Assembly: GCA_015956445.1 (NCBI GenBank)
Contig: WIUZ02000006.1
Coordinates: forward strand, 124,001 to 188,000
Length of the DNA stretch: 64,000 nucleotides
Origin: Thelephora terrestris
Taxonomy: Eukaryota > Basidiomycota > Agaricomycetes > Thelephorales > Thelephoraceae
Reading direction: 5' to 3'
Shown: positions 1 through 11,830 of the stretch, in pieces
Numbering within the stretch: the first letter of the stretch is position 1
Layout: every line of letters starts with the position of its first letter
Notes under the pieces: generated by a model
Seen by the model: only the letters and a program-made list of their open reading frames with translations
What the model was told of the DNA's origin: nothing
The model's database searches: none
Made by a program: the position numbers and the translations under genes

Positions 1-1798
1 AAGCGGGTCCTTGTAGTTTGGTTCAACTGGCTGAGCAGCACCTTCGGGAGACGGCCGCCAAGCAATGATCTTCTCGACCTTGTAGGTGTACGACGCGCAA
101 TCACCACAAAACCAATCCTCCGAGTAGTGTTTCGCGAGTGATACTGCGTCCCATCTACTCGCATCGGAATGGTCAGGAGGGGGAAGATGTTCGTAGTGAG
201 ATAACCGCTTGCAGGTGATGCAACGGAAGAGAAGTCCCTTCTGGGTGTCAAGTTCCTGGCGAGGTTGTGCTTCCTTCATCGTGACATCTCCGTCCGCGTT
301 CTCGTTGTTCTGCGATCTGAGACGAGGGTCGGCTTCGAGGGCGACTTCACCACATCCAATGCACAAACCCCCTCTCTGACAAGCTGTACAGATGAACTCC
401 GTTGTCTCTTGGGGACCAAGCTCTTCCATACGAGAAGGTTTACGAGCGCCTTCTGGCCGCTTTCCATCGGGATTGAGGGGAAACTGTTTTTCGAATTCTT
501 CCATGTCCCTGTCTAGTGCCGCTCTGCGGATCTCGCTTCGTTCGTACAGGTTGAGGCACTTCCAGTGCATAGCAACAGGACATTTCAAACTACCCAAACC
601 AAGTCAGAGAGGAAAAAATGAGAGAGCAGCACGGGAACCAACCAGCGGATCCATCCCCCCAAACTTTCTAAACTATCCCTTTCTTCCTCGTCTTCGTCGC
701 TGTCATTAGATCTTCTGTTTTTTCGTTTCCGGTCAAGTTTCTTCAAGAGAATATGTGAAGGAGGGTGATGACACTTTTCACATCCGTCACGGTGTGCTCG
801 CAGTGGCAGAGTCTCGTCATCAGATTGGTCATCCAGATCAAGATCAGCCACATCCCGGACGTGGCCATATGCAGGGCGAGAAGCCTTGGGACGTGCCCTC
901 TTCTTTTTCGGGACGGAGGGAACATCGTCGGATACACCTTGCTCCTCAACCTCGTATTCGTCGTCGTCACGATAAGTCTTGACATTTCGCGTTGATCGGG
1001 TAGAGCGGCGAGTAGGGACATGGTCAACTTCGCTGTCGCTAGATGCTACGCGTTTTCGAAGTCTACGCTTCTTTGGAGCCTTCGCTGGACTGAAAGGAAG
1101 CCGTGTTGTGGATCGTGTCCGGAGAACCCGAATGGGAGGAGCGGATACGTCGGAGTCAGAGTCCGATTCCTCAAGTTGGTCGGTTTCCTCGAGCTGGTCC
1201 GATTCCTCGAGTTGGTCCGATTCCTCGAGCTGGTCCGATTCCTCAGACCCCCTGGACGCAGAGTCGTCTTCAGAGGGTTCACTCGGGTCCTCGGGGACTG
1301 GTCGAGAAAGTGGGTGTACTGATTTACTGTGAGGATTGAACTTCTCAATCTGCCCTTTCCTCCTCCGCCGTTCTGGTGAGCGGTGTTAGCCAAGGGTGAA
1401 ACCAACTCGAAGGGTGACCGAGACACATGCCAAAGTCATCCAGTAGTTCCGGGTATTCTTCCCTGACAACCTTTGCTTTGATCTAAACCTCGACGCGTCA
1501 ATGAATGGGCCTAAATTAACCGGATCGCGCGTTGAGCGCACACCTTGTGGTACTTGTTGTCACCAAGAAGCGCGTAGTAAAATACTTTCGAGCCCTCGGT
1601 ATGTTTCGCTGCTATCTCTTGAAGGTCGAGATGGAAGTCTTCGTAGTTCCTTTCCTCTGAGGTAGCACGACGGAGTTCAACCCAGAAGTTACGCTGCGGT
1701 GACTTGTTGAGTGGTTCCGGTGTGGGAGTCATGGGTGGAATGGTGAGTGGCGATTCTCCAAAGGGAGAGGTGGGTTGAGCCTCAGACGTATTGTCCAT
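1..1798 (-). CDS. CHD3/Mi-2-like (Mit1-like) chromatin remodeler, N-terminal part
   Basis: Chromatin remodeler of the Mi-2/CHD3 type (nuclear; Mit1 of SHREC is the fission yeast relative). The gene starts at ATG 1798 (MDNTSEAQPTSP...) and runs off the left edge, so the chromodomains and SNF2 helicase are not in the window. In order: a serine/proline N-terminus; an acidic stretch with four DQLEES-type repeats (about 1166-1243); a basic nuclear stretch (VPKKKRARPK); and zinc-binding PHD-type modules. The first reads CEKC...CLKCPVAMHWKCL, the second CTACQRGGLCIGC...FRCITCKRLSHYEHLP...WFCGDCASY, followed by VEKIIAWRP. The latter pattern precedes the chromodomains in fungal Mi-2 proteins. Introns of about 50 bases are inferred near 1440-1530, 1368-1413 and 603-652, and each restores the frame. 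It is divergent from EXO5. Family assignment is good. Mit1 orthology is inferred. Confidence 0.75.
1166..1243 (-). repeat. In-frame 18-base tandem repeat coding for DQLEES
   Basis: Four consecutive copies of an 18-base unit in the Mi-2-like gene encode DQLEES (one copy DQLEET). Units differ at synonymous sites (CAG/CAA, CTC/CTT), so the array is not a very recent expansion. It makes an acidic, charged segment before the basic nuclear stretch. Confidence 0.75.
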
Positions 1799-1958
1799 GG
1801 CTTCGACGCGACAGGCGGATTTGTGAAAGGACCGCGGCGAACGCGATCGTGGCCAAAGGGGTACACACAACTGCCGATCATCAGAGAGTCACAAATGGAC
1901 ATCACGACACGCGCTTCACCACCCCAATCTCCGCCCCGAACCAAGAGTCTCCAGCGAA

Positions 1959-3959
1959 ATGGTGCAAGATGGGGGCGAGGAACAAGATTATTTCGCCCAC
2001 TTTGAAGACCTCGAATTCACCGAAGAAGATCTAGCCCACATCGACCGCATTTGCGAGGGGGAAGTGCTCGTTTTTGTTCCAGAACCAGTTCTACCATCCC
2101 ATAAATTCGAAGACAAGCCATTGGTGACAATTGAGGTGGAGCAAGAGCTTCGGCCAGTCTCAGAGGTTGCCTCGCTGCCGACTTTATCTCCCCGCAGTCC
2201 CATGTCGACACCCCCCTACGACGCGTTTCGACGCGGCAAGTCTCTCTCGGTATCAGACTTGACCGGTCCATTATGGTGGGCCTTGCCTCAGTGATCTTCA
2301 TTCACCCACTGGTTAACGCCTTGTAGGTGCGAGTTGCAATACGAGTACAGGCATCGGCAAGGATGGGGTCTCAAAGTCAAGGACCGCCCGCAGACGTTCA
2401 AATCCAGGGAAGGAAATACGATAGTTGCCTCTCATACGATTGCATCCAACAACGACAATATCCTCAAGGCGGGCCGAGTGCGTTTCTCGTTTGCAGCCGA
2501 CACCCTTTCTATGACTGAATTCCGATCTATCACAGGCCGTCCACCGTCGCCTCGAGAGGGAGATTCGCCCTCCACCGGTGCGGGTAGACATCGGAACGCA
2601 AGAAGAGTACTGGGCAACACGGTACCCGGAGATTTATATCCCGCGACCTCACCGACTCACCCTGTTTCTCGCTGTAGATTGATTGACATGCTAGACTGCC
2701 TTGTTGATCTGACAAAGCACGGGTTCTGTGTGGGTAACACATAGCTATCCTCCAACCTTCTATCTAACTTATCATACTCCTAGCGTGAGATGCCGGTTTT
2801 TGGATTGACCCATGACCACACGGTCTTTGGCATCATCGTAAGTGGCGGTAGTGTTTCTCAGAACCCCCGGTTTAACAAGAGCAGGACGAGATCTCCATTG
2901 ACATAACGCAAACTCCGGTGGACGGCGGCTCAGTTGCTAGTGGTTTAACCATACCACGACCCTTGCGCATTTCCGATACGAAGACAAGAGATACACCTAC
3001 AGTTCCGCCGGAGCGCAACTCCACGCAAGCTCGTACACAGTTGATGTTATACCACCGCCTCCTGTCTGGCCTTGTTCAATCTCCCCCAGATTTTGACCTG
3101 AAGGCTCATCACCTAGATTTCGATGTCTTTTGGCTTCGAGTTGGAGTTGACCCCTACAAGCCCTTCTCTGATGGGTTTTGCGAGCAAACTGGGCTCCTTG
3201 CTCATGATGCTGTTGCACCCACATCAGAGAAGCGGTTTCATTCACCAGAGAAAGGGGACGCAAAACAAACACACTTCTGTCTCAATATACTCGTTGATAT
3301 TTGGAGGAAGTCCATGAACCTCCTTGGAATAACCTCTGTGGATTCAACTCTAACTTTGAATTACCGACGGCGAGAAAAGTCTGGACCGAGGAAACGGCGA
3401 CGCACGAAGGATGCACAAGGGCAGACAATTCTCTCGCTAGAAGAAAAAGAAATCAATCAGGCTATGATTGCCAGCCTTGCTCAAGCGGAACATGACGACC
3501 CAGGCCTGACACACGCTATTGCGGAGAGTCTACGTGACGCACAGGCAACAGGCAACAGTGTCCCAGAACAAACGACCTTCCGGCCATCAGCCTCACCTTC
3601 AAAACGGGACGCAGAATCAGACCCTGACGAATCAGAGGTGGATTCTGGGAACAGGGCGGAAGAAGGGAAAGACCGAGGGTCCGGACTTATCGGGTCCACC
3701 TCATTCGTGATGGATGATGGAGTTCTGGATGCCCGCTTAGAGAAGGTTCTTGACTGGTGGCATGGAATTCGCCCACCAGAGGGAGTCGAGATGGAGGATA
3801 CCGGAAGGTGCCAGTGCGTTTTCTTGCTCCTTCATTGTAGAGCATGTCACTGATCCGTTTGCTTGTAGTACATGCGAGTTTAGCACAAGTTGCGAATGGC
3901 GCGAGAAGAAACACGGTGAGCTGCTATCGAAGTTGCAGTTTCGGACTCAAGAGAGATGA
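1959..3959 (+). CDS. EXO5: Exonuclease V (EXO5/DEM1), Fe-S cluster nuclease
   Basis: Single-strand DNA exonuclease of the EXO5/Dem1 family. Yeast Exo5 acts in mitochondria, and other members work in nuclear DNA repair. The start at 1959 is followed by an acidic N-terminus. After a first intron (about 2275-2326) come WCELQYEYR and the family core: VHRRLEREI, ATRLIDMLDCL, GFCREMPVFGL, FGIIDEISI and LQLMLYHRLL-like TQLMLYHRLLSG. These carry the RecB-like nuclease residues and the first cluster cysteine. The C-terminus reads GRCHTCEFSTSCEWREKKH, the remaining three cysteines of the Fe-S cluster. Introns read as 2478-2535, 2622-2677, 2730-2783, 2838-2884 and 3814-3868 all restore the frame. A long low-complexity insert (about 3360-3700) separates core and C-terminus. 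It looks intact and diverges from the Mi-2-like gene, with 160 bases between the start codons. Confidence 0.88.
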
Positions 3960-4187
3960 ACATTAGTATCAATACCGGTGATCTAAGTGAACGATCAAGT
4001 TGTATATGTAACACTGTACCAAGCAGCCTTATTGATGTCTTGTGCTACTACGTCAATGCCAACCGTTTTGTGTAGGTCCTGGGAATCATTGCTTTAGCCC
4101 TCGACGCGTCTTAGGCCCGGGGTGACAATTGCTCTGGCGCACGCCACGTGACCTCGGGTCGAGTTCCGCTTTAACCTTTGACTTTCA

Positions 4188-5856
4188 ATGCGACTTCTGC
4201 GAACGAGTCAATCCATTCTCAAGCCCATAAGATTTCTCTTGAGAATGTCCCGACGTGAACGCTCCCCCTCTACACCTTCATCTCCAAGGGAGGCCAAAAG
4301 ACAAAAACTGGAAGCTCCCCTGACGAGCGAAGACTACAAGAATGGGATCATGTTGGCCCCGATGGTCCGGTCTGGCGCTCGTAAGTTTTGAGTCCTCGTT
4401 GACCTTCTCATCGGCGTTCGCTCACAATTTCGTGCTTCAAGTGCCCACGAGACTTTTCGCCTTGAAATATGGTGCATCGCTCGTGTGGGGCCCAGAGATC
4501 GTCGACAAGGCGATCCTTCACGCTGAACGGGTTGTCGATCGTAAGTCTAGGCCTTTTCTATTTGATCCCCAGTCCCGGTACCCTATCCTACTCCATGATG
4601 CGATTGACCAATGTCGGTAGCCGTGACCGGAGTCGTGAACTACAACGGAAAATCCAGAGCCATCTGGTCAACCCACCCCATAGAAAAACCGTACCTCATC
4701 TACCAAATTGGCTCTGCGGATCCAGAACTCGCGGTGAAAGCGGCAAAGACCGTCATGAACGACGTCTCGGGTATCGACCTGAACTGTGGCTGCCCAAAAC
4801 CCTTCTCCACTTCCGGCGGTATGGGAGCTGCGTTGCTTACAACCCCGGATCTGCTGTGCTCAATCTTGACCGCACTGAGGAGTGCGATGCCGCCTGAGAT
4901 TAGCGTGTCGGCGAAGATCAGGTTATTACCCACTCAGGAGGATACCTTGAAGCTTGTGGAGAGGATTATTGACACAGGCGTTTCGGCTCTAACCGTGCAT
5001 TGTCGGACTAGGAATATGCGCAAGACAGAGAAGGCAACTATTGAAAGGTTGAGGGAAGTTGTGGAGTTTGTTGAAAAGATGGGGAAGGGTGTGGCCGTCA
5101 TAGAGAATGGGGATTGTTTGGGATATGAGGACGCTAAGCGAGTTAGAGAGATCACTGGTAAGTTTTGATTTTTTTCGGACTGGGACCACAATCCAACCCG
5201 CCCCGTTCTTCGCAGGAGCTCATTCCGTCATGATTGCCACTGCTGCGGAAGCCAATCCTTCGTGTTTTTCTCCCACACCATTGGTCGACGTTCACCGGAC
5301 ACTCATTCCATCTTACCTTCGTGTGGTGAGCAAAGCCAGAACATCCTCACCGAAACTGCTGGACTGACCAAACCTACAGTCGAGGTACTTGGGTAATCAT
5401 TGGGCGAATTCCAAATTCTGTGGTATCCAGTTCCGCGGAAATCATGTCCAGAACACACGGGCGGACGAAAAGGAGTTCAAGGACAAGTTCGCCAAAGCAA
5501 AGGGTTACGATCACATGGACGACGTGGCAGGAGACTGGTCCCAAGGAAAGGCTGAATTCGAAGAGATTTGCGGGATAATAGAAGCTCGCCCTCAAAGAGT
5601 TCCTCGGTCGATCTCAACACCTACGGACACTACCGCTACAGAGCCAACGCTGGCCTCAGACTCTCTGGATGCTGTTGGGTTACCATGGGAGACCCAAGCA
5701 CAGGCTGAAACACCCAAAGAATGGAGGCCGAACCCCTGCTTGGATGATGTTTTGAAAACTCCGAAGATACCCTCGAACCCGGCGAGGATGCCCATCCCAG
5801 CCGCCGTTTCAGGCAGGGACGAACCGACGCCCACCCCTTCCCCTTTGATCACATAA
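4188..5856 (+). CDS. DUS2: tRNA-dihydrouridine(20) synthase, Dus2/Smm1 type
   Basis: FMN enzyme that reduces uridine to dihydrouridine in tRNA (position 20 in characterised Dus2/Smm1 proteins). The TIM-barrel motifs occur in order: IMLAPMVRSG (FMN site), YGASLVWGPEIVDKAI, DLNCGCPKPFSTSGGMGAAL with the catalytic cysteine in GCP, SAKIRLL, LTVHCRTRNMR, AVIENGDCLGYEDA and GAHSVMIATAAEANPS. The C-terminal helical part (YLGNHWANSKFC...) ends in a proline/threonine-rich tail and stops at 5856. Introns 4381-4441, 4541-4620, 5158-5215 and 5326-5379 keep the frame. The first ATG at 4188 would give a short basic/hydrophobic leader. The ATG at 4245 (MSRRERSPS) is an equally good start, so mitochondrial plus cytosolic forms are possible but unproven. 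Confidence 0.9.
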
Positions 5857-6212
5857 TTTATTACTTACTTACACTCGTATAGACATGCCTGAGCAGTTTG
5901 TCTCCTAGTCGTAGCAACCCCCGTAGAAACTAATTTGTACTTGGTTCGAACCGGTTCAGCTCTGTCACCCACGTGGTTATGATTGGTTTCTGACCCGAAC
6001 TTTCATCCTCACCCACATCCTGCAGCTGGGTGTGACAGCCGCCGGCCTCTGGAAGATCGCGGTCTTTGCCCCAAGGCTTTTCGCTGTGCTGAAGCTTACA
6101 TCTCTGTTCCCCAGATGGGCATCCTTGGAATGGTCATTACGGCTCGTCCTGTCTGTTGCTCTTGTCACTTGATCTCGGTGCGTTAGGCTTACCTGAGCTC
6201 GTCACACACTCC

Positions 6213-7551
6213 CATCAGGAAAAACCTCTGAGGCTACGCGACACTAGGCGAAGCTAGGCGAAACTATGTGATCCCGGGTCCATAGTTATAGCATAGCGGT
6301 CCTCCTAGCCCATCATTATTCGATAGCGAGCCGATAGCTATCCCATAGAGCACTGGTAGCGTCTCTTAGACCCCACTAGCATGGTCGTAGGTAAACTTGC
6401 TCTCGTAATTGCCATCCAGATGAGTTTTAAAACCAGTATATTTGAAAGCCGGGGGAACTCATGTAATGTACAAAGGAAATATACGTATATACGTATATAA
6501 AAGATAATAATATAGGGTGGGTGTAACCCCCGCATAAAAAGGTGATACGCTCCACCATATACATGGCCAGACGTATGGTCGCAATCCAACTATTAGATGT
6601 GGCACGCCGATAGAGCCCAACATACATGTTGGACTCAAACGGGTCATCATCCTGCTGCAAAGTGGGATTGGGCGGCTGATCGAGTGGCTCAGGGGTGATG
6701 TGTCGGCAGTTGCTGAAAGTGGGAATGAGCTAGTTATCGACAAAAGGCCGGAACAGTTACCTCAGCCATAATCTGGCATGCCCCTGCCACCGCAGAAGAG
6801 CATTTCAAGGTCGTTGTTATTCGCCAGGGTCAACGGGAGCATGGCGGCATCTCCAGAGGCAGGGTGGACTCAAATACTGCCACTGGGGGAGCAGGTATCA
6901 CGTAAGGTGGAAGGATCCCATAGCGTGGCAGAAACATTGGCCTGGATGGACACCATAAATACGTGAGCGTCGGAATTGAGACCAGCAGTCTCAACTATAG
7001 ACCGCCTGGCGGGGCCAGTGATGGGAAGAACTCGGCAGTTGATCCAGCGGCGCCTCCCTCAGTCAACGCATTGGCAATTTCCCACCGACCACACGCGGGA
7101 GTCGGGAACAAGATTGGGGCGAGAGCCAATGCAAGGGTTGAACGTTGACAATACAAACGGCACGGGCCCTGTCGTAGCTCTGGTAAGTACGTCGTATCGA
7201 GCCGAGTCACCGCTGGGATTCGAGGGGTAAAATGCTCACCAAATAGAACCCCAAGCAGGGTGGCACGGAAGGTGGTGAGGGGCATGAGGTAACGGACTTA
7301 CCGTTTCACTTGATGGTCCCGGCAGAGGGAGGAATGGTCGAAGCCGCGTACATGGGAGCTTCAGTCAAAGGAAGTGAACCACGTGGTTTCTCGTGCAACA
7401 CTTTAACGTCCCTCGGATAACTTCGGATAAGCTCGGATACTCTCGGATAGCCTTGATTAACTTTGCGTGGTGATGGCTAGTTGATGGCTAGTGCGGTTAG
7501 CCTGTCATAGCTTCGCATAGCGTCGGCTAGCTGAAGAGGTTTTTCCTGATG
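6213..7551. mobile_element. Non-autonomous DNA transposon (MITE-like) with terminal inverted repeats
   Basis: The left end begins CATCAGGAAAAACCTCT and the right end is its exact 17-base reverse complement (AGAGGTTTTTCCTGATG). Inside each end is a dense set of short subterminal repeats: CTAGGCGAAGCTAGGCGAA and GATAGC variants at 6240-6350, and CTCGGATA/TTCGGATA plus GATGGCTAG variants at 7410-7530. Inverted ends with subterminal repeats are typical of class II elements, where transposase binds. No transposase reading frame is visible in the 1.3 kb interior, so it is probably non-autonomous. The flanking bases (CACACTCC left, CCAGCATC right) show no convincing target-site duplication, and I cannot name a superfamily. 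It lies between DUS2 and the next gene. Confidence 0.6.
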
Positions 7552-7790
7552 CCAGCATCTCCAAAGTACCTACCGGGACGGCCCAGCAAATAGAGAGAAT
7601 AACCCTGGATTCAGCAGCTGCCTTTCCCCGACGAGGCAACACGCGCGTGGTTCTTTTCCTACTGGTTACACAACCCAGCAACCAGCTCCTGACTTTGGCG
7701 ATACACACTCGTCTCAGGTCACTGGGAATTGTCAACGACGTGTGCGTCTATGTATCTTGATCGGCAAAGCTACGCGATGTTTCTGACACA

Positions 7791-8539
7791 ACTACGCAGA
7801 AATCTTTGCGGTCGTATGGTCGCCAAACTATCATCAGCTCTACAAGAACCACTTCAACAGAATCAAGCGACGATCACGAGAAGGTCGGTCAGGTGTGCTG
7901 CGTATTGCTTGCGCTCGTAAATTGAACAATCCGGGACAGCGTGATTTCCACTCCGTCAACACCCGAGAACTGGCAACCAGCTGGTCGACGAAGTCGAATA
8001 CAACAGAGTCGTCATCCTCTGACCTTGATTGTCTGAATGAGGCACTCCCCGTGATCTCTCTGGTTCCACCAACCCCACGTGGTTCCGTCGGCTCTCCTGC
8101 TCTTCCTCCGGACTCACCCATCACTCTGCAGAAGTTTGTGAGAGCACGCTCCGACGTTTTGCTGAAGCGTCGATCTTCTTTTATGTCCTCTCCTCCCCCG
8201 TTGGTGGTTGCCCCGTGTTCGGTCTGTTCTCGTCCTGAACGTTTTTTATCGGAAGACGATTTGTCCTGTAGAAAATGTCGCAGGCAATGGTTGGCCTGTC
8301 AACTGTGGTATCAAGCGTGCGATGGTGGACGGATGGAAAGGCTCAGGGTGCCCTTTGTACGGCCTGGGGAATGCAACGCCGTGAATCGTGCTTTGTCGGA
8401 ATCCCTGGGTCTACTTCCGCCAAGCGCTTCGAGACGGGATCCACGCGAACGTGGTGCAAAGCCGAGCCGCTCCCTACTAGGACCATGTCTGAGTGTATTC
8501 ACGAAACCTTTCCGGAGCTTGTTAGGGTGCAATGCCTAG
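7791..8539 (+). CDS. Unknown protein with a CxxC...CxxC zinc-ribbon-like segment
   Basis: I do not recognise this gene. An open frame runs through YHQLYKNHFNRIKRRSRE and continues to a stop at 8539. The start is not clear: the frame is open upstream to about 7791, where CGCAG could be a splice acceptor, so a first exon further upstream is likely. Visible features are a basic N-terminal segment, a serine/proline-rich middle, and a cysteine motif at about 8218-8292 (CSVC, 14 residues, CRKC, then WLAC) that could bind zinc. An LxESLGLLP-like stretch and a basic tail follow. Codon use and the long open frame next to stop-rich sequence favour a real gene, but function is unknown. Confidence 0.45.
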
Positions 8540-9084
8540 AGCCTGGTGCTTGGGCATCTACCAACCGCTGGGAGGGGTATGGACTTGAGGTTTCCTGCGT
8601 TCAATAGTTGTACCGTTACCGCATCATTATGTATTCTTTCCAAGCTAGTTTTCTCTGGGATCTGATTCTATGGGACATGTCGCGATACGCTACCCCTCCG
8701 TCGGTTTAGTAGATCACTGCTTCTGTTTTGGACCCACGTTTCCGTCTGTGGCAACTGCCCAGCGAAAGTTCCATCTCCGCCCCCATCTGCCTACACACCC
8801 TGGGTAGCCCGACGTCAGCTCAGCACAGCAACTGCCTTGGGCTCGAAGCCAACTGGCTGCACAACGCTCGCGAGAGCCCGGAATACGAACAGTGATCGTT
8901 TGTGAGAATCGTTTTCGCCCGAGCGAGGGGGACCCGGCGTTGCGGAATGCTTTACCACTGTCTTGTACCCTCTCCGTTTTTCTGGTAACTGCATGGAGTT
9001 GCCCTTAAGTACGCTCCCAGTCAACCGACCCTGCGTTTCCCCTCATCCCCCCATTTCCCTCCCTCCCTTCACCACCGACCCGAG
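8540..9084. other. Intergenic region, 5' flank of the NRAMP gene
   Basis: No gene was recognised. The last 50 bases before the NRAMP start are a C/T-rich tract (CCCTCATCCCCCCATTTCCC and similar), which is common in fungal promoters and 5' leaders. Confidence 0.4.
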
Positions 9085-11243
9085 ATGTCTTGTCTGCCGC
9101 AGGTCGAAGCGAAGCAAAACAAGTGGCAAGTAAGGAAGAGGCTACACAAAGCTTACGATGTCGTCGTCCTCCATCTTTCCAAACACACCGGGGTGGGCTT
9201 CGTTTGCGCAGTAGCATATTTCGATCCGTGAGCTGTCCCCGTTAGGTTTCTCTTAGATATCATCTGACTCAGTCACTAAGTGGGAACTGGGGAGTAGACT
9301 TGCAAGCTGGATCGGAATATGGATACAAACTCCTTTCCATCGTTCTCTTAGCCGGCATACTCGCCGTTCTGCTACAGGTGCGGCTTCTTCTATAGCAACA
9401 GCCTGAAACAAGTTCTCAAGCGATCAATGCACTCCAGAGCCTCGCAAGCAAACTCGGATGCGTCACCGGAACAGGTAAAAGCCTAAATACCAAGCATCCC
9501 AACAGTCTTCGAACGTTACTGACCCTTGGCCGACCCCTCTAGATCTCGCCTCTCACTGTCGTCTACTGCTTTACAATCGCCCGAAACACACGCTACTCTA
9601 CCGCTGGCTCGTCCTCTATCCTCTCTATGTTCTTGCCGAGATCGCCATTATAAGCACCGATCTTGCGGAGCTCCTCGGCTCCGCCATGGGTCTCGTCATG
9701 CTTTTTCCGAGACTCCCGTTGTGGGCGGGTGTCCTGATCACTGCTTGCGATGTCTTTGTTATTCTATTGGTCGGTGACCCCCTTCGACGGCAGCCGGTTA
9801 AATTGTTCGAATGGCTCATCGCCGCTATGGTATGTATCCATTCAACCCTAGTCCCACATTCGATAGTCATGAACCCTCTACCAAGGTCTTTGGCGTTTTG
9901 ATTTGTATGCTCGTCATCATCACGAAGGTAGACGTGGATTGGGGTCAGGCGTTTCTCGGATATGTTCCTTCCAAGAACGTTTTCCAGGCTGGGAGTTTGT
10001 ATACATGTGAGTCCTCCATTTCTACGTTTGAAAACAATGAAACCGAGAGTTTGTTGTTCTAGCGATCGGCGTAATCGGTGCAACTGTAATGCCACACAGC
10101 CTCTTTCTTGGCTCAGCTTTGGCGACCCAAGATAGGCTGTCCAAAACACCTCTCAAACACGACAATCTGTCTATTTCGAGCCTTGAACCTGTTTCACAAG
10201 AGCGTAAAACAACAGGTATCCTAAACCGTGTCAAGTCTTCCTGGAACGAAGCCTTCCGGACCAAGGCAGCCGATAATCACGAGGATAGACCACAAAGGCA
10301 CGAAGACAGAGAAAACAATTCCTTTCGATTTGTGGAATCGCACGTATACCACGGAGTCGTGGATATCGTCCTTAGCCTTCTTGGTGTCGCAGTTGTAATC
10401 AACTCAATGTGAGTCACCACGATGGCCTTCAAACCCATGTAATTTCTCATGATGATCTGCTTAGGATTCTCATCGTGTCAAGTGCTGTATTTTACTATGG
10501 ACAAGGAAGGTTCCGCTCAGACTCTCAAAATCCTGCAAGCCTGTTCGATGCCCATGATCTATTGAGTCGCTACGTTGGCAAACGTAAGTCGCATGCCTGT
10601 AAGAGCAACTTTTTCCGTGTCTGATGGGCCATCCAGCTGCTGGTGTGCTATTTGCAGTAGCACTGTTATTCTCCGGTCAGAGTTCGACGATTATCGCGAC
10701 CGTTGCAGGTCAGATCGTTTCGGAGGGGTTTCTGAACTGGTCGATATCGGTTCGTCCATCACGCTACACGTGCAAAATCTCGAGCGCTGACATCGAAATC
10801 AGCCGTTCATCCGACGTATCAGTACGCGATTGCTCAGTATGATTCCAGCGATGGTTGTCGCTCTCGCCATGGGAAGGTCCGGAGTCGACCAGCTCCTTGT
10901 CGCCTCTCAAGTCGTGCTTTCGATTGTCTTGCCGTTCGTCATGTTCCCACTGCTGTGGTTGACGACGAGCAAGAAGATCATGAGTGTAAAGAAGCCCGAG
11001 TCGGACCTCACCACTCTGACACCCGCCGGTTCACCTTCAAGCCCCGACATGTCAAAGTGCGAAACACCGAAAACCAGTCTCCCAACCGAACACGACGTCG
11101 AAGCTTCGCCCGATGGTCCGACTGAGATGGTTGATTACAGCAATGGGAAGATTGTCGCCAGCATCGGATACCTGGTATGGGCGGGGATAATTGTCGCTAA
11201 CGTATACGTGATAGTTATGCTTGCTTTGGGAAAAAGCGGGTGA
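9085..11243 (+). CDS. NRAMP-family divalent metal transporter (Smf-like)
   Basis: Proton-coupled importer of Mn2+, Fe2+ and related ions, an integral membrane protein (plasma or endosomal/vacuolar membrane in fungi). The first exon encodes [14 protein letters not shown] and reaches [18 protein letters not shown], the TM1 metal-site motif DPGN. Further family blocks are [30 protein letters not shown]-equivalent [26 protein letters not shown] (TM6, MPH), [20 protein letters not shown] and [17 protein letters not shown] hydrophilic insert of about 80 residues follows MPHS and contains [17 protein letters not shown] second precedes the last TM. About nine exons are inferred, e.g. introns at 9228-9280, just after ATGGTATGT near 9830, and around 10010-10061; all keep the frame. 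The C-terminal TM ([20 protein letters not shown]) ends at 11243. It appears intact. The transported metal cannot be deduced. Confidence 0.88.
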
Positions 11244-11830
11244 AACCCTTCAATTCCTATATATCCCGAAGGTGCTCTCACCCATTTTCTATCTTGTAGT
11301 CTCTACGGACACATCGGACACGTTTCGTCAATTTCGACGGTGTTTTCGTATCCCCACGCTTGTATATTCCTGCTTTCCCATTGCGCTGATGACATCTATC
11401 AGTTCCATCATAGATAAATTGGACCTGTATCATACATGATGACCATGCTTTACAATGTATCTTAAGGGCATTGCCTCGGTCTGCGCATCGGACCTCGGCC
11501 TCTGGTTATGAATTGGACGCAAAAAGTTTGAGCTCATTCATCCATACACGAAAGATCCTGTGACAGCGGAATTGAGAATAGGTAGATTCTCTCCGGCACG
11601 GTTAAGTTTTACGACGTTCCTTTGAGATGGATTCCGCCGGACCACCCTCCAGATATCTTTGGACGCTACGGGGATGGAATGTATTGATTGATATTGACCA
11701 GCGTCACAGGCGCCTCGCGATGAAACAGATGGATCTCATGTACATTATGTTTGGGAGCTTTGATGAGGACTTCACGCATTTTGTTGACGGCCATTGGAAA
11801 CTCTTTCAGGACGTTATCTGAAAGCACTGC
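11244..11830. other. Intergenic region between NRAMP and the CpG-poor island
   Basis: No gene recognised. The first part is presumably the NRAMP 3' UTR. A 64-codon open frame at 11627-11821 has no recognisable motif and is not called. Confidence 0.35.

Noticed and set aside
6475-6520. ATACGTATATACGTATATA palindromic run considered as an origin or recombination site
   Set aside because: Simple AT-rich alternation inside the transposon-like element, with nothing to support a specific function.
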